Assembly (NCBI GenBank): GCA_018901715.1
Contig: JAHIEL010000084.1
Location: forward strand, 1 to 5,618
Length of the DNA: 5,618 nucleotides
Direction: 5' to 3'
DNA from: Patescibacteria group bacterium
GTDB lineage: Bacteria; Patescibacteriota; Minisyncoccia; Minisyncoccales; PEYH01
Every line of letters starts with the position of its first letter. The stretch's first letter is position 1. This document shows, piece after piece, positions 4,956 to 5,618 of this stretch. The notes beneath the pieces are model-generated. The model made no database searches. It was not told the DNA's origin and saw only the letters and a list, made by a program, of their open reading frames with translations. Made by a program: the position numbers and the translations under genes.

Positions 4956-5612
4956 TTAATTCTTAAAATTTAAACGGAGCGCAATGTTAATAAAAACTAT
5001 CTGAAAATTCATTTTCCATCTTGCTTTTGTCCCCTGCAAAAAACCGAGCTTCTTCTCTTTTATTATGTGCCTAACTCCCTCAAGCACTAAAGGAAACACT
5101 TTTAATTTTTTTCTTTTAGCCAAATAAGTAATCGTGCTTTCTACATAAAAATCTTTTTTATATTTCGCAGGAATTTCTTCCCAAAAAGAGCGTTGCATTG
5201 CTCGCATACCAGAAAATGGTGATTCTATCTTTTGAAATATTCTGTTCAAAAAATTGCTTATTTTGCTTCTATCAACTGCTCCAACTGACATATCAAAGCC
5301 CTTTTCTAATACTGGAATCAATAAGTTATTAATATGACAAGTTTTAAAATCAATCAAATCAGCGTCTAAAAATAAAAGAATATCAGCGTCAGTGGCTTTA
5401 ACCCCGCGTTCAAGCGCTTCTCCTTTGCCAAGATTTGCTGGATTACTTACCACCTTAACCCCTTGGGCTTTCGCAACTTCCGCGGTCTTATCAGAAGAGC
5501 CATCATTAACAACAATAATCTCATCTAAAAACTCGCACCCTTTGGCTGCTTTTATAATATTAACAATCGTCTTCTCTTCATTATGCGCTGGTATAATAAC
5601 TGCAGTTTTCAT
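4956..5612 (-). CDS. Family 2 glycosyltransferase (GT-A fold)
   Basis: This protein probably transfers a sugar from a nucleotide-sugar donor to a lipid or polysaccharide precursor at the inner face of the membrane; donor and acceptor cannot be told from sequence. The N-terminus AVIIPAHNEEKTI (4-16) and VVNDGSSDKT (34-43) are the nucleotide-binding signature, NLGKGEALERG (60-70) is the usual following motif, and LDAD (82-85) is the metal-binding DxD. SGMRAMQRSFW (134-144) resembles the acceptor-side segment of dolichyl-phosphate-mannose-synthase-like members. There is no clear transmembrane helix; the amphipathic end (about 200-215) might touch the membrane. At 218 residues it is a compact but plausibly complete member. 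The ATG is 6 bases from the window edge, so promoter and ribosome site are not visible, and a longer N-terminus is unlikely because the family motif starts at residue 4. It lies 21 bases ahead of dnaG, the place often held by rpsU. Confidence 0.88.
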   Translation of the reverse strand: MKTAVIIPAHNEEKTIVNIIKAAKGCEFLDEIIVVNDGSSDKTAEVAKAQGVKVVSNPANLGKGEALERGVKATDADILLFLDADLIDFKTCHINNLLIPVLEKGFDMSVGAVDRSKISNFLNRIFQKIESPFSGMRAMQRSFWEEIPAKYKKDFYVESTITYLAKRKKLKVFPLVLEGVRHIIKEKKLGFLQGTKARWKMNFQIVFINIALRLNFKN

Positions 5613-5618
5613 AAAAAA

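Noticed and set aside
252..5612. Alternative genetic code (UGA recoded), as in some CPR lineages
   Set aside because: No gene contains an in-frame TGA that would have to be read through, and all four genes end at TAA or TAG in the expected place.

Overview
The window looks like bacterial chromosome from a small, AT-rich genome. The coding style (lysine-rich, low-GC genes, a sigma factor with a long lysine tail, no clear Shine-Dalgarno sequences, a serine recombinase beside a tRNA) resembles Patescibacteria/CPR, but that placement is inference. All stops used are TAA or TAG and nothing requires a non-standard code.

The left third (1-1733) is an accessory module. A large serine recombinase gene (252-1733, +) is flanked by inverted copies of one sequence. 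Positions 1-126 are the reverse complement of 1601-1726 with two mismatches (106 perfect bases, then 18 of 20), and a weaker, patchy continuation runs to about 210 on the left and 1539 on the right. The outer end of both copies is the 3' end of a tRNA-Asn including CCA. On the right the tRNA is complete (1719-1793, -). On the left only its last 8 bases are in the window. The recombinase ORF runs into the tRNA antisense and takes its TAG stop from the tRNA T-stem. Several small hairpins lie in these repeats, and different hairpins sit at matching positions in the two copies. This module is visibly richer in G+C than the rest of the window.

A short spacer (1794-1867) holds a good sigma-70-type promoter for the tRNA and a 7-base tandem repeat.

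The right two thirds (1868-5612, all -) is a housekeeping operon read right to left: a family 2 glycosyltransferase, then dnaG (primase) 21 bases later, then rpoD (primary sigma factor) after a 55-base gap with a hairpin. dnaG-rpoD is the core of the classical macromolecular-synthesis operon, linking replication priming to transcription initiation; the usual rpsU is not seen directly upstream. The operon promoter lies beyond the right edge.

The part most worth a second look is the recombinase, tRNA and inverted repeat arrangement. It could be a tRNA-targeting element with inverted ends, the scar of two head-to-head insertions, or partly an assembly artefact at a contig end.
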